Positions 25,311 to 35,045 of a stretch of DNA of 64,000 nucleotides are shown here, piece after piece (the first letter of the stretch is position 1; every line of letters begins with the position of its first letter). The position numbers were made by a program, and so were the translations under genes. Under the pieces are notes generated by a model. That model made no database searches. It saw only the letters and a list, made by a program, of their open reading frames with translations, and was not told where the DNA came from. Source of the stretch: Eubacteriales bacterium (GTDB taxonomy: Bacteria > Bacillota > Clostridia > Lachnospirales > Lachnospiraceae). The stretch lies in NCBI GenBank assembly GCA_030524545.1, contig JAUNGM010000002.1, forward strand, positions 1 to 64,000, in the 5' to 3' direction.

Positions 25311-26711
25311 ATGGATCACATTAAGTTGGGATATGCACCAACCAGAAGGAGTATCTTCAGCGCACCGGATGCCATCAAGTACAGAGGGCTGACGGCTGAC
25401 CGCCTGAAAGAACTGGGGATTGACTTCGTAGATATCACGGATATCAATGAAGAAGGACTTCTCTACAACGATGATGACATGAAAAAGATTGCCGAGAAAT
25501 TTAAAGCAGAGAAGATTGACGGATTATTCCTTCCGCACTGCAATTTCGGAACAGAGTTTGAGTGTGCCCGTCTTGCAAAAGAGCTGAATGTACCGGTGCT
25601 TCTATGGGGACCGCTGGATGAACGTCCTGAGCCGGACGGAACACGTCTTCGTGATACCCAGTGCGGACTTTTTGCAACAGGTAAGGTTTTAAGACGTTTC
25701 CGCATTCCGTTTACGTATATGACCAACTGCCGCCTGAACGACCCGGTATTCGAAAGAGGTTTACGAGACTTCATGGCTGTCTGCAACGTAGTAAAGAAAT
25801 TCCGCAATATCCGTATTCTTCAGATCTCCACAAGACCGTTTGAATTCTGGACGACCATGTGCAATGAGGGTGAGCTTCTGGAAAGATTCAATATCCAGCT
25901 TTCTCCGATTCCGATGCCTGAGCTGACAGACGAAGTAAAGAAGGCAAAAGCAGAAGGCACGGAAGTTGCTAAGGTAATGGAATACTGCCGCACCAATATG
26001 AAAGTGGAGATCAAAGACGAAGAACTGGAAAACGTAGCTGCCCTGAAGGTTGCTATGAAGAACCTGATTACAAAATATGGCTGTCAGGCAGGAGCAATCC
26101 AGTGCTGGAACCAGCTTCAGAGCGAGCTTGGCATTATGCCGTGTGCAGCAAACTCTCTTCTGAATGAAGAAGGAATTCCGGTTGTCTGTGAAACCGATAT
26201 CCACGGTGCCATCACTGCACTGATGGTAGAGGCAGCAGGTATGGGCGATACCAGAAGCTTCTTTGCAGACTGGACGATCCGCCATCCGGATAACGAAAAC
26301 GGCGAGCTTCTGCAGCACTGCGGACCATGGCCGATCTCTGTTGCAAGAGAAACCCCGAAGATTACCTATCCGCTGGCATTTGACCATCCGGGAGCAATCA
26401 CCGCAGAAGCAAAACATGGTGACATTACTCTGGCGCGTTTCGACGGCGACAACGGCGAATACTCCCTGCTTCTTGGAAATGCCAGGGGCGTAGACGGACC
26501 GAAAGGTATGGGAACCTACCTCTGGGTAGAAGTGGACAACATCAAACGTCTGGAAGCCAAGATCGTAGAAGGACCATACATCCATCACTGTGTTGGTATC
26601 CACAAGAATGTTGTTCCGGTATTGTACGAGGCATGTAAATACATCGGCATCACACCGGATCTGTATGACCCGATCGAAGAGGATGTGAAAGCTTACCTTC
26701 GCGGTGAGTGA
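25311..26711 (+). CDS. L-fucose isomerase-like sugar isomerase
   Basis: A 466-residue cytoplasmic protein of the fucose/arabinose isomerase fold. The C-terminal metal site is visible as VCETDIHGAITALM (E and D ligands). It heads an operon with a split transketolase and a FGGY kinase, so it should convert an aldose to the ketose that the kinase phosphorylates. With this set, D-apiose to D-apulose is my preferred guess; fucose itself is unlikely because no fuculose aldolase is present. AAAGGAGG ribosome site; gene controlled by the operator-promoter at 25184-25211. Confidence 0.8.
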   Translation: MDHIKLGYAPTRRSIFSAPDAIKYRGLTADRLKELGIDFVDITDINEEGLLYNDDDMKKIAEKFKAEKIDGLFLPHCNFGTEFECARLAKELNVPVLLWGPLDERPEPDGTRLRDTQCGLFATGKVLRRFRIPFTYMTNCRLNDPVFERGLRDFMAVCNVVKKFRNIRILQISTRPFEFWTTMCNEGELLERFNIQLSPIPMPELTDEVKKAKAEGTEVAKVMEYCRTNMKVEIKDEELENVAALKVAMKNLITKYGCQAGAIQCWNQLQSELGIMPCAANSLLNEEGIPVVCETDIHGAITALMVEAAGMGDTRSFFADWTIRHPDNENGELLQHCGPWPISVARETPKITYPLAFDHPGAITAEAKHGDITLARFDGDNGEYSLLLGNARGVDGPKGMGTYLWVEVDNIKRLEAKIVEGPYIHHCVGIHKNVVPVLYEACKYIGITPDLYDPIEEDVKAYLRGE

Positions 26712-26765
26712 GAACGTCAGCAATGAGCAGTGCGGAGTATTTATAGAAGAAAAAGGAGAAAAGAA

Positions 26766-27599
26766 ATGGAAAACCTGACCGCTTTATCTTACGATTTAAG
26801 AAAAGATGTCATCGAGATCATTTGTGCCGGAAAGGCCGGACATATCGGCGGTGACATGAGTGTCATTGATACTTTGATAACCCTGTATTTCAAGCAGATG
26901 AACATCAGTCCGGAAAATGCCGATGACCCGAACCGTGACCGTTTTGTCATGAGTAAAGGCCATTCTGTAGAAGCCCTGTATGCAGTCCTTGCAAAAAAAG
27001 GCTTCTTTACACTGGAAGAGGTTCTGGAGAAATTCAGCAAATTCGGTTCCAAATTCATCGGACATCCGAACAACAAGCTTCCAGGCATCGAAATGAATTC
27101 CGGTTCCCTTGGACACGGGCTTCCGGTATGTGTCGGCATGGCACTTGCGGGAAAAATGAATGACCAGAGCTACCGCGTATACACCGTGATGGGTGACGGC
27201 GAGCTGGCAGAAGGCTCCGTATGGGAAGGCGCAATGGCAGCCAGCCACTATAAGCTGGACAACCTCTGTGCTGTGGTAGACCGTAACCGCCTGCAGATTT
27301 CCGGAAATACCGAAGATGTCATGCATCATGATGACCTTCATGAGCGCTTCAGAAGCTTTGGATGGAATGTGATCGACGTAGAAGACGGCAACAGCATTGA
27401 CCAGTTAAATGCTGCTTTTGAAGAAGCAAAGACAGTCAAAGGAAAACCAACCGTACTGATCGCCAATACAGTCAAAGGCTGTGGCTCCCCGGTAATGGAG
27501 AACAAAGCCGGATGGCATCATCATGTACCGAATGACGAAGAATATACACAGATCATGAAAGACCTGGAAGCAAGAAAGGAGGCTGCTCTTCATGAGTAA
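26766..27599 (+). CDS. transketolase-like enzyme, N-terminal (TPP-binding) subunit
   Basis: A 277-residue protein equal to the first third of transketolase. The thiamine diphosphate motif is GDGELAEGSVWEGAMAASHYK ending near NR, and FVMSKGHSVEALYAVLA is the substrate/TPP-contact segment. Two-subunit transketolases are known generally and in the apulose-4-phosphate transketolase pair AptA/AptB, which makes xylulose 5-phosphate and dihydroxyacetone phosphate. The location between a sugar isomerase and a FGGY kinase fits that use. The ATG at 26766 follows AAGGAG; it overlaps the next gene by 8 bp. Confidence 0.88.
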   Translation: MENLTALSYDLRKDVIEIICAGKAGHIGGDMSVIDTLITLYFKQMNISPENADDPNRDRFVMSKGHSVEALYAVLAKKGFFTLEEVLEKFSKFGSKFIGHPNNKLPGIEMNSGSLGHGLPVCVGMALAGKMNDQSYRVYTVMGDGELAEGSVWEGAMAASHYKLDNLCAVVDRNRLQISGNTEDVMHHDDLHERFRSFGWNVIDVEDGNSIDQLNAAFEEAKTVKGKPTVLIANTVKGCGSPVMENKAGWHHHVPNDEEYTQIMKDLEARKEAALHE

Positions 27600-28524
27600 A
27601 ATTGCGAATAAACAGATGATTTGCGAAGCCCTGATGGAGGCAGCAAAAACAGATAAAGATATCGTTGCACTGTGCAGCGACTCCAGAGGAAGCGGTTCCT
27701 TTACTCCATTTGCAGATACCTATCCGGAGCAGTTTGTAGAGACCGGTATCGCAGAGCAGAACCTGGTAAGTATTGCAGCAGGCCTTGCAAAATGCGGCAA
27801 AAAAGCATATGCCGTATCTCCTGCATGCTTCCTTTCCACCAGAAGCTATGAGCAGGCGAAGGTTGACGTAGCCTACTCCAACACGAATGTAAAACTCATC
27901 GGTATCAGCGGCGGTGTCAGCTACGGTGCCCTGGGTATGAGCCATCATTCCGCACAGGATATCGCAGCTATGTCCGCGATCCCGAATATGCGCGTTTATA
28001 TTCCAAGTGATCACCTTCAGACAAAAGAACTGGTAAAGGCTCTTCTGAAGGACGAAAAACCTGCATACATCCGTGTTGGCCGTAATGCTGTAGACCCGAC
28101 CTATGAAGAAGGAAACGTACCGTTTGAAATGGACAAAGCAACCGTTGTCTGCGAAGGTACTGACGTAGCCATCATCGCATGCGGCGAGATGGTAAAACCG
28201 GCAAAAGACGCTGCAGCCATCCTGAAAGAGCAGGGAATCAGCGCAACCGTACTGGATATGTACTGCGTAAAACCTCTGGACAGCGCAGCCGTAGTAAAAG
28301 CTGCAGAGAATGCAAAAGCAGTGATCACCGTAGAGGAGCATGCACCATTCGGCGGCCTTGGCTCTATGGTAGCACAGGTTGTTGGAAGCGAATGCCCGCG
28401 TAAGGTCATTAATATGAGCCTTCCGGATGCACCTGTTATCACAGGAACCTCCCGGGAAGTATTTGATTACTATGGATTAAATGCCGAAGGCATTGCAAAA
28501 AAAGCCGCAGAGCTGGTGAAATAA
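27592..28524 (+). CDS. transketolase-like enzyme, C-terminal subunit
   Basis: A 310-residue protein with the pyrimidine-binding and C-terminal domains of transketolase. ETGIAEQNLVSIAAGLA contains the conserved glutamate that activates TPP; GVSYGALGMSHHSAQDIAAM is the substrate-side segment. The ATG overlaps the stop of the N-terminal subunit by 8 bp (ATGAGTAA), so the two chains are made in step and form one enzyme. Apulose-4-phosphate is the inferred donor; ordinary pentose phosphates are the alternative. Confidence 0.88.
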   Translation: MSKIANKQMICEALMEAAKTDKDIVALCSDSRGSGSFTPFADTYPEQFVETGIAEQNLVSIAAGLAKCGKKAYAVSPACFLSTRSYEQAKVDVAYSNTNVKLIGISGGVSYGALGMSHHSAQDIAAMSAIPNMRVYIPSDHLQTKELVKALLKDEKPAYIRVGRNAVDPTYEEGNVPFEMDKATVVCEGTDVAIIACGEMVKPAKDAAAILKEQGISATVLDMYCVKPLDSAAVVKAAENAKAVITVEEHAPFGGLGSMVAQVVGSECPRKVINMSLPDAPVITGTSREVFDYYGLNAEGIAKKAAELVK

Positions 28525-28525
28525 T

Positions 28526-30004
28526 ATGAGTAAATATGTATTGGGTATTGACCAGAGCACGCAGGGCACCAAGGCGCTTCTCTTTGACGAGGGAGGCAGC
28601 CTGATCTGCCGCAGCGACGTGCCCCATAAACAGTATATTGACGAGCGGGGATGGGTAGAGCACGATCCGGAGGAAATCTACCGGAACACTATTTCCGTAG
28701 TAAAGATCCTTGTGGAAAAAGCCGGGATCGATAAAAATGACATTGTCACCCTGGGTATCAGCAATCAGAGAGAAACGGCTCTGGTATGGGAAAGAGCCAC
28801 CGGAAAACCGGTGTACAATGCAGTAGTATGGCAGTGCGCCCGCGGTGCGGAGATCTGTGCCGGGATTGAAGCTGCAGGACACGGAGAAATGATCCGTTCC
28901 CATACAGGACTTCAGCTTTCCCCGTATTTTTCCGCTGCCAAGATCGCATGGGTACTTCAGAATGTAGAAGGCGCACAGGAAAAAGCAGACAGAGGAGAGC
29001 TTTGCTGCGGAACCATCGACAGCTGGCTGGTCTATAAGCTGACCGGAGGCAGAGAATTCCGCACAGATTATTCCAATGCTTCCCGTACCCAGATGTTCAA
29101 TATCGCGTCCCTTTCCTGGGATGAAGAGGTATGCGCTCTTTTCGGAATCCCCACCTCCTGTCTGGCTGTACTTACCGATTCCGACGGCGAGTACGGAATG
29201 ACAGACTTTGACGGATTTCTGGATGAGCCGATCACCATCCGCGGTGTCCTTGGGGACTCCCATGGTGCACTGTTCGGACAGGGCTGTATCGAAAAAGGAA
29301 TGATCAAGACCACTTACGGCACAGGCTCCTCCATTATGATGAACATCGGCAAAGAACCTGTTTTCAGCAAACGTGTGGTAACCTCCCTTGCGTGGAAGCT
29401 GGGCGGTGAAGTGAATTATGTATTGGAAGGCAACATCAATTATACAGGTGCAGTCATCACCTGGCTGAAGGATGACCTGGAGCTGATCGCCTCTCCGGGA
29501 GAGACAGAGGGACTTGCCCTTGCAGCTAATCCGAAGGATAAGACCTACCTTGTGCCTGCCTTTACGGGACTTGGTGCTCCCTACTGGGACAGCGAAGCAG
29601 CGGGAATCATCAGCGGCATGACCAGAACGACCAAACGTGCGGAAATCGTCCGTGCAGGTCTGGACTGTATTGCTTACCAGATTACGGATGTTATTGAAGC
29701 CATGAGTGAAGAATCCGGTATTGCCATCGGAGAACTCCGTGTAGACGGCGGCCCCACCAGAAACCGTTATCTGATGCAGTTCCAGAGCGATATGGCACAT
29801 GTGACCGTACAGGTACCGTCCGCAGAAGAGCTTTCCGGAATCGGAGCTGCCTATGCAGCAGGAATTGCAGAGGGCATTTACAACCGTGACGAAGTTTTTG
29901 CAAAAATGAGCCGTACCAAATTTGAGCCGGCCATGGACAAGGCTGTCCGCGATGAGAAGTATCAGGGCTGGAAACATGCAGTTTCCCGGGTACTGACGAA
30001 GTAA
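28526..30004 (+). CDS. FGGY carbohydrate kinase, glycerol-kinase-like
   Basis: A 492-residue kinase of the FGGY family. The phosphate loop GIDQSTQGTKALLFD opens the protein; TYGTGSSIMMNIG and LRVDGGPTRNRYLMQFQSDM are the ATP-site motifs. Sequence flavour is that of glycerol kinase, but the context (isomerase and split transketolase) suggests a ketose substrate such as apulose. It starts 1 bp after the transketolase subunit stop and closes the operon at a terminator. Confidence 0.87.
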   Translation: MSKYVLGIDQSTQGTKALLFDEGGSLICRSDVPHKQYIDERGWVEHDPEEIYRNTISVVKILVEKAGIDKNDIVTLGISNQRETALVWERATGKPVYNAVVWQCARGAEICAGIEAAGHGEMIRSHTGLQLSPYFSAAKIAWVLQNVEGAQEKADRGELCCGTIDSWLVYKLTGGREFRTDYSNASRTQMFNIASLSWDEEVCALFGIPTSCLAVLTDSDGEYGMTDFDGFLDEPITIRGVLGDSHGALFGQGCIEKGMIKTTYGTGSSIMMNIGKEPVFSKRVVTSLAWKLGGEVNYVLEGNINYTGAVITWLKDDLELIASPGETEGLALAANPKDKTYLVPAFTGLGAPYWDSEAAGIISGMTRTTKRAEIVRAGLDCIAYQITDVIEAMSEESGIAIGELRVDGGPTRNRYLMQFQSDMAHVTVQVPSAEELSGIGAAYAAGIAEGIYNRDEVFAKMSRTKFEPAMDKAVRDEKYQGWKHAVSRVLTK

Positions 30005-30012
30005 ATAGAACA

Positions 30013-30061
30013 GAAGGCTGCTGCATAGGAAGAGACGATTTTTGTGCGGCAGCCTTCTTGT
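30013..30061 (+). terminator. terminator after the kinase gene
   Basis: GAAGGCTGC (30013-30021) pairs with GCAGCCTTC (30049-30057), followed by a T-rich run. Confidence 0.75.
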
Positions 30062-30174
30062 TTGCTTGTCAAATAAAAAGGAAAAAGCTGCAGGAGACAG
30101 AATTTTGCAGTTGTGCTTTTGGACGAAATAGTCTATATTATATAAAAATTATAAAAAAGTGAGGGAAAACCGGG

Positions 30175-31377
30175 ATGGCAGATTTCATGAAGAAGATGGA
30201 ACTTCTTTGGGGAATCCCTATTTTTTACGTAGAGAAGATGGGTGAGATTCCACAAAGCTACGGGACATTTCTGGAAGAGGAGAGTCCTTTTCTCTGCAGC
30301 CCGCAATTGACCGGAATGCTTGTGGAAAAGTGTATCAGCCAGGAGCTTCCTGTTGTTTATAAAGATGAAAACAAAGTGTATTTTATCTGCGTGAAAGGGA
30401 AAGAGGGATTCTATCTTTCCGGGCCTGTCTGTACGGAGGAACTGACTTATGCCCAGCTTCACCGTTTTTATAAAGGGTATCATATTGACGTAAAAGAAAA
30501 TAAGCATCCGCTGAGAACCTCCCTGGTCCGTATTCTGAATTTTACCGCACTGATCAGCGAACTGACGGAAGGGAAAAAGTTGGAAGCTTTTGATTTGCTG
30601 AAAGCCAATTCCCTGGTGGAAGAAGAAGAGGAACCGGAGAGGGAGGATATCATTCTGGAAATGCAGATGCTGGATGATGAAGCGTATCATCATACTTATC
30701 AGGAGGAACGTTATGTCCTGGACTGTGTCAGGGAAGGGCGTGAAAAGGATGTCTGCCAGAGAGTCGGTGCTCTTGTGGAGAGTGCCGGTACACTTTCCAG
30801 TAAACAGATGAACCATTTCAGATATCTTGCAATTGTTACAGTTACTATATCAACCAGGGAAGCGATCGCAGGCGGTGTATCTCCGGCAAAGGCTTATCGC
30901 CTCAGTGATATTCTGATCAATAAGATTGATAAATGTACGGACCTGGAAAGCGTTATGGAGTATTTCCGGAAAGCCCCCTGTGAATTCGCCAGAATGGTAG
31001 CGGAAACAAAGAATAAAAAGCAGTCATCCAGCTATACGGAGCAGTGCAAAGACTATATTTATAAAAATTATCATCATAAAATCCAGCTCGAAAAGGTAGC
31101 AGAGGCTATTGGAGTCAGTCAGGGACATCTTTCCCGCGTTTTCCGCGATGATACGGGAATGAGTATCCAGGATTATATCCAGCAGTTCCGTGTGGAACGC
31201 GCTGCGAACCTTTTGAAATACTCCGAAGCTTCTCTGATGGAAATCAGCGATTATGTATGCTTTCATTCCCAGAGCCATTTCGGCAGTGTATTTAAGAAGT
31301 ATATGGGCATGACGCCGGGGCAGTACCGGAACCGATACAAACAAAAAGAATTCCGTTCAGGAAAGATACAAGAATAA
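30175..31377 (+). CDS. AraC family regulator between the two halves of the sugar locus
   Basis: A 400-residue regulator. The first ~300 residues are a sensing region not clearly recognised; the last 100 hold the AraC double helix-turn-helix (QLEKVAEAIGVSQGHLSRVFRDD and MEISDYVCFHSQSHFGSVFKK). It sits between the isomerase operon and the transporter-glycosidase operon with terminators on both sides, so it has its own transcript. The next promoter has TATAAT without a -35, so it probably activates the glycosidase operon. Confidence 0.88.
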   Translation: MADFMKKMELLWGIPIFYVEKMGEIPQSYGTFLEEESPFLCSPQLTGMLVEKCISQELPVVYKDENKVYFICVKGKEGFYLSGPVCTEELTYAQLHRFYKGYHIDVKENKHPLRTSLVRILNFTALISELTEGKKLEAFDLLKANSLVEEEEEPEREDIILEMQMLDDEAYHHTYQEERYVLDCVREGREKDVCQRVGALVESAGTLSSKQMNHFRYLAIVTVTISTREAIAGGVSPAKAYRLSDILINKIDKCTDLESVMEYFRKAPCEFARMVAETKNKKQSSSYTEQCKDYIYKNYHHKIQLEKVAEAIGVSQGHLSRVFRDDTGMSIQDYIQQFRVERAANLLKYSEASLMEISDYVCFHSQSHFGSVFKKYMGMTPGQYRNRYKQKEFRSGKIQE

Positions 31378-31385
31378 GAATCAGA

Positions 31386-31426
31386 AAACCACCGTACAGG
31401 ATTTTGTTTCCTGCCGGTGGTTTTTT
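31386..31426 (+). terminator. terminator after the AraC gene
   Basis: AAACCACCG (31386-31394) pairs with CGGTGGTTT (31415-31423), with an inner CAGG/CCTG stem and six Ts. Confidence 0.85.
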
Positions 31427-31484
31427 GTGTTTGTATTTTGATAAAAATATCATAAAAATAAGATAGGGAATTCTCTGCAGCCTA

Positions 31485-31490
31485 TATAAT
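31485..31490 (+). promoter_or_regulatory. -10 of an activator-dependent promoter for the transport operon
   Basis: TATAAT at 31485-31490 has no acceptable -35 at 16-18 bp (GATAGG), consistent with control by the preceding AraC protein. Confidence 0.4.
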
Positions 31491-31595
31491 AGGTTTCACA
31501 AAGCATTGAAAAATGCTGTTGCAGGAAGATGCTTTTACAAAGCAGGTATGCAAAAGGACACGAAAAAGCAACGTGAAAGAAGGAGGAATGGGAAG

Positions 31596-32162
31596 ATGAT
31601 GTCACAATATCAGGATAAAAGCACAGAATTTGCAGCTTACCGTATGCTTCTGGCAGGGGTGAGTGTCGCAGTGGATTTACTGATCGTGCTGCTGACAGCA
31701 ATTGCGGTGCCCCGGATCAGTGCATATGCAATGTGTGCCCTTTGTCTGGCTGTGATAGTCCTGACCCTGGCTTTCCAGATCCGGATCGACCATACGCTGA
31801 TCTTCACCGGGCAGTTTCTGGTGGAAGACGGAAAAGCGCTCTATGCGGTTATTGGAACTTTCGGACTGGGATTCGGCAAACGCCATCGTCAGAAGAGAAA
31901 AATCAATTCTTACCGTTTTTATTATCTGGATCGTGTAGAAAAAGTGGACAACCGTCCTTTTGGTATCCGTGTAAAAGCAGATGTCTACACAGCCACCACC
32001 GGTTCGGTGAATGTAGACAAAGAAATCTTCAACAACCCTGGCGCTATGAAAAAACTTCTCATGGAACAGGGAAAAAAGAGAAGCACCGTTTTTCGTATTG
32101 AACATAATCTGACAGACCGTGAGGAAAAACGGCTGCTCCAAAAACTGGATTGTCTGAAATAA
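31596..32162 (+). CDS. two-span membrane protein, function unknown
   Basis: A 188-residue protein with two hydrophobic spans at about residues 15-60 (GVSVAVDLLIVLLTAIAV, MCALCLAVIVLTLAF) and a basic cytoplasmic domain with PH-like strand patterns (YRFYYLDRVEKVDNRPFGIRVKADVYTATTG). I do not recognise it. It is first in the transport-glycosidase operon. Start at 31596 (or the adjacent ATG at 31599) after AAGGAGG at 31580-31586. Confidence 0.6.
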   Translation: MMSQYQDKSTEFAAYRMLLAGVSVAVDLLIVLLTAIAVPRISAYAMCALCLAVIVLTLAFQIRIDHTLIFTGQFLVEDGKALYAVIGTFGLGFGKRHRQKRKINSYRFYYLDRVEKVDNRPFGIRVKADVYTATTGSVNVDKEIFNNPGAMKKLLMEQGKKRSTVFRIEHNLTDREEKRLLQKLDCLK

Positions 32163-32170
32163 GACCGTCC

Positions 32171-32250
32171 AAAACACGCGCAAAAAAGGAGGAAATGCCT
32201 GAAGGCATACCAACATGCGCAAAAACACGCGCAAAAAAGGAGGAAAGGAA
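32171..32250 (+). repeat. 51-bp intergenic repeat carrying a ribosome site (1.6 copies)
   Basis: AAAACACGCGC followed by AAGGAGGAAA recurs at 32171 and 32222, exactly 51 bp apart. Each unit has an inner hairpin (ATGCC tgaa GGCAT in the full copy). The last copy runs straight into the symporter start codon. The same unit, with changed stem bases, occurs at 38343-38506. Confidence 0.85.
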
Positions 32251-32252
32251 AC

Positions 32253-33683
32253 ATGCAAAATTTAAAACACGAACCAAGCTATTATCAGACCAACAGTTTC
32301 AAATGGAGACAGCGTATCGGTTTCGGTATCAGTGATTATGCCTGCAACCTGGCATACCTGCTGGCAAATACCTACCTGCTGTTCTACTACACCAACTGTG
32401 CAGGAATTGCTGCCGGAGCCGCAGGCTTCATGTTCGTAGTAACCAAGTTTATTGATGCTTTGACAGACTATATGGTAGGTGCCATGGTAGACCATACGGA
32501 TACCAAGATGGGCCGTTACCGTCCGTGGATGCTCTTTGGAGCACCTGTTCTTGCCATTGGTATGGTGCTTCTGTTCTCCGTACCGACAAGCTGGGGCGCA
32601 GGCGCAAAGCTTGCATGGGCTTACGTTACATATGTCATCTTCTCTTTTGGCTACACTCTGGTAAACATTCCGATGGCGCCGATCGTTACGGCCCTGTCCC
32701 CTGTACCGTCTGAGCGTACCAATATTGCTACCACACGTATGGTATTTGCAAACCTGGGTTCCCTGACATCTTCCCTGTTCGTAATCCCGATGGTTTACTA
32801 TTTTGCAGGATCTAAAGATGCTACTGGTGCTGCACTGGCAGCAGGCTACAGAAACACCAATATCGTACTTGGCATTATGGTAGTTGTGATCATGTGCATC
32901 TGTGTATTCAGCATTACGGAGATTAATCCGCCGACACAGGCTGCAGAGAAATCTTCCTTCCTGCAGGATCTGGGAAATGTATTCAAAAACAAATACTATA
33001 TCATGCTGCTTCTGCTGGTGTACTTCCTGTTCGTAGGTTATCTTGGAATGTACGGCGCTATGCAGTATTACTACAGCTACATTGTAGGAGATGTAAGTTC
33101 AATGCCCACCGCATTGTCACTGCTGACGATTTTGGCTATTCCGACCATGCTTGTTGCAGCTTACCTCAATGGTAAGGGAGTTGCAAAAGTAAAACTGATG
33201 CAGTTTGGTGCCATTGTAGATGCTGTCGGTTATGCAGTTCTGTTCTTTACCTCTAACGGTACGGTCGCAACAGCAGCCCTTGGCCTTATCGGTCTCGGAT
33301 TTGGCTTCCGTTCCAGTATGTTCTATTCCATGATGCCGGATATCTTCGATTTTACAGAGTGGAAATGCGGCAAGAGCCTTGCAGGTACACAGACCGCAAT
33401 TTCCGGCTTCCTGAACAAGGTGGCATCTGCTTCCGCATCTGCAATCGTTTCCGCACTTCTGGTTTGGGGTGCTTATGACGCGGACGCTATGGATAAAGCA
33501 CTGGCAGCAGGTCAGAAAATCGCAGACGTATTCCCGCAGACACATACGGCGATCAACTTTGCATTCGGCGGATTATCTCTGATATCTACCATCCTTGCAA
33601 TCATCGTTTTGATTCCGTATGATCTGGACAAGAAATATCCGGCAATCCGTGCGGATCTGGATAAACGTCAGGCTGGGAAATAA
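32253..33683 (+). CDS. GPH (glycoside-pentoside-hexuronide) cation symporter
   Basis: A 476-residue membrane protein with about 12 spans. The N-terminal signature FGISDYACNLAYLLANTYLLFYYTN and the loop GAMVDHTDTKMGRYRPWMLFG are typical of the GPH branch of the MFS, which takes up melibiose, xylosides and other glycosides with Na+ or H+. No PTS or ABC sugar transporter is in the locus, so this is the likely entry route. AAGGAGG comes from the 51-bp repeat before it. Confidence 0.92.
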   Translation: MQNLKHEPSYYQTNSFKWRQRIGFGISDYACNLAYLLANTYLLFYYTNCAGIAAGAAGFMFVVTKFIDALTDYMVGAMVDHTDTKMGRYRPWMLFGAPVLAIGMVLLFSVPTSWGAGAKLAWAYVTYVIFSFGYTLVNIPMAPIVTALSPVPSERTNIATTRMVFANLGSLTSSLFVIPMVYYFAGSKDATGAALAAGYRNTNIVLGIMVVVIMCICVFSITEINPPTQAAEKSSFLQDLGNVFKNKYYIMLLLLVYFLFVGYLGMYGAMQYYYSYIVGDVSSMPTALSLLTILAIPTMLVAAYLNGKGVAKVKLMQFGAIVDAVGYAVLFFTSNGTVATAALGLIGLGFGFRSSMFYSMMPDIFDFTEWKCGKSLAGTQTAISGFLNKVASASASAIVSALLVWGAYDADAMDKALAAGQKIADVFPQTHTAINFAFGGLSLISTILAIIVLIPYDLDKKYPAIRADLDKRQAGK

Positions 33684-33716
33684 GAAATGATCAGGCTCTG
33701 ATGTTCTTTTTCCGGA

Positions 33717-33773
33717 GCGGATTCCGGGATAACGGTATGTTTCGGAATCCGCCCGAGAGGAGGCCAGGGCCTC
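33717..33773 (+). other. paired hairpins before the GH5 gene
   Basis: GCGGATTCCG (33717-33726) pairs with CGGAATCCGC (33743-33752), then GAGGCC (33760-33765) pairs with GGCCTC (33768-33773). They lie in the 149-bp gap after the symporter and may stabilise mRNA or reduce read-through into the glycosidases. Confidence 0.5.
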
Positions 33774-33832
33774 TTCTTATAGGGGATTTTTTATACGATA
33801 GGACAAAAAAACAGGAAGAAGGTAAGGACGAT

Positions 33833-34957
33833 ATGAAAATCAGAGGTGTAAATCTGGGAAACTGGCTTGTTCTTGAAAAATGGATGAGCCCGGAGCTTTA
33901 TAATGACACAACAGCAGAAGACGAGGCATATCTTTGCCTGCAGCTGAGTGAAAATGAGAAACGTGCCCGCCTGAAGGCACACCGTGACCATTATATTACC
34001 AGCCGTGACTTTGCATATCTTGCGGAAAAAGGCTTTAATATGGTACGTCTTCCGGTACCGTTTTTTGTATTTGAAGACGTCGGGCCGTATGTGCATTGTT
34101 CAGAATATGTGGACAAAGCCATGAAATGGGCAAAGCAGTATGGAATCAAAGTGCTTCTGGATCTCCACACTGTACCGGGAAGCCAGAACGGCAGCGACAA
34201 TGCAGGAATCTGCGGAATCGTGCAGTGGGCAAATCATCCGAACCGCGTAGAGATGGCTCTGGATGTGCTGGAACGTCTGGCAGTCCGTTACGGGCATGAG
34301 GAAGCACTCTTTGGAATCGAAGTGCTTAACGAGCCGATGCCGTCCGATGGTGCCCTTGCAAAGCTGATGGAAGAGATTGGAATCAACATTCTGGAACGTT
34401 ATCCTGCAGTTGACAAGGAAGCAGCCAAAAAGAATGCAGCTTATGATAATGCATGGCTGGAGAATTTTTACCGTACCGCATACTTCCGTATCCGGAAATA
34501 TCTTCCGGTTTCCAAAGCCGTGGTGTTTGATGATGCATTTGATATTCATCATTATGCAGACTGGTTGGCCGGGCAGAAGGATTTCGAGAATGTCATGCTG
34601 GATACCCACCAGTATATTATGCTGGCAGACTGGATGCATCTTTGCGAGCCGAATGTGGATGAATATGTAAAATACGTAGGAGAGCGCTTTGTATCCGAGG
34701 TTTCCTATGGACAGTCCAGAGTTCCTACCTTCTGCGGAGAGTGGTGTCTGTTTAATGCACAGCCCGGCCTGAAGGATGAGACAAAGGAAGAGCGCAAACG
34801 TGTTTACAGTGCTCTTGCAAAGGCACAGTTGGATGCTTTTCAAAACTGCGAAGGCTGGTTTTACTGGTGCTATAAGACCCATCTGGATGATCCGGACTGG
34901 GATTGCTGGGATGTGGGAAAATGCATTTCCAATGGCTGGATGCCTGAAAAGTATTAA
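33833..34957 (+). CDS. GH5 family glycoside hydrolase, cytoplasmic
   Basis: A 374-residue glycosidase without a signal peptide. RGVNLGNWLVLEKWMSP, VRLPVPFFVFED and LLDLHTVPGSQNG are hallmarks of the GH5 group near exo-beta-1,3-glucanases and flavonoid diglycosidases. The acid/base is E in FGIEVLNEP and the nucleophile is E in PTFCGEWC. It should act on an imported beta-glucoside or disaccharide glycoside. The ATG at 33833 (AAGGACG before it) is preferred; the longer frame from 33701 would include the hairpin spacer. Confidence 0.87.
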   Translation: MKIRGVNLGNWLVLEKWMSPELYNDTTAEDEAYLCLQLSENEKRARLKAHRDHYITSRDFAYLAEKGFNMVRLPVPFFVFEDVGPYVHCSEYVDKAMKWAKQYGIKVLLDLHTVPGSQNGSDNAGICGIVQWANHPNRVEMALDVLERLAVRYGHEEALFGIEVLNEPMPSDGALAKLMEEIGINILERYPAVDKEAAKKNAAYDNAWLENFYRTAYFRIRKYLPVSKAVVFDDAFDIHHYADWLAGQKDFENVMLDTHQYIMLADWMHLCEPNVDEYVKYVGERFVSEVSYGQSRVPTFCGEWCLFNAQPGLKDETKEERKRVYSALAKAQLDAFQNCEGWFYWCYKTHLDDPDWDCWDVGKCISNGWMPEKY

Positions 34958-35045
34958 TCTTCTCATTAAAGGGATATAGAAAAGGATTATAAAAGGAAAT
35001 TATAAAAAGAGGGAATTTATAATAAAAAATTGGGAGGGATTACAA

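Noticed and set aside
25311..26711. true L-fucose isomerase of a fucose pathway
   Set aside because: No fuculokinase-aldolase pair or fucose permease is present; the partners are a split transketolase and a glycerol-kinase-like enzyme.
28439..29977. 512-residue minus-strand frame opposite the FGGY kinase
   Set aside because: Cys/Ser/His-rich with no motif; an antisense shadow of a gene with intact catalytic motifs.
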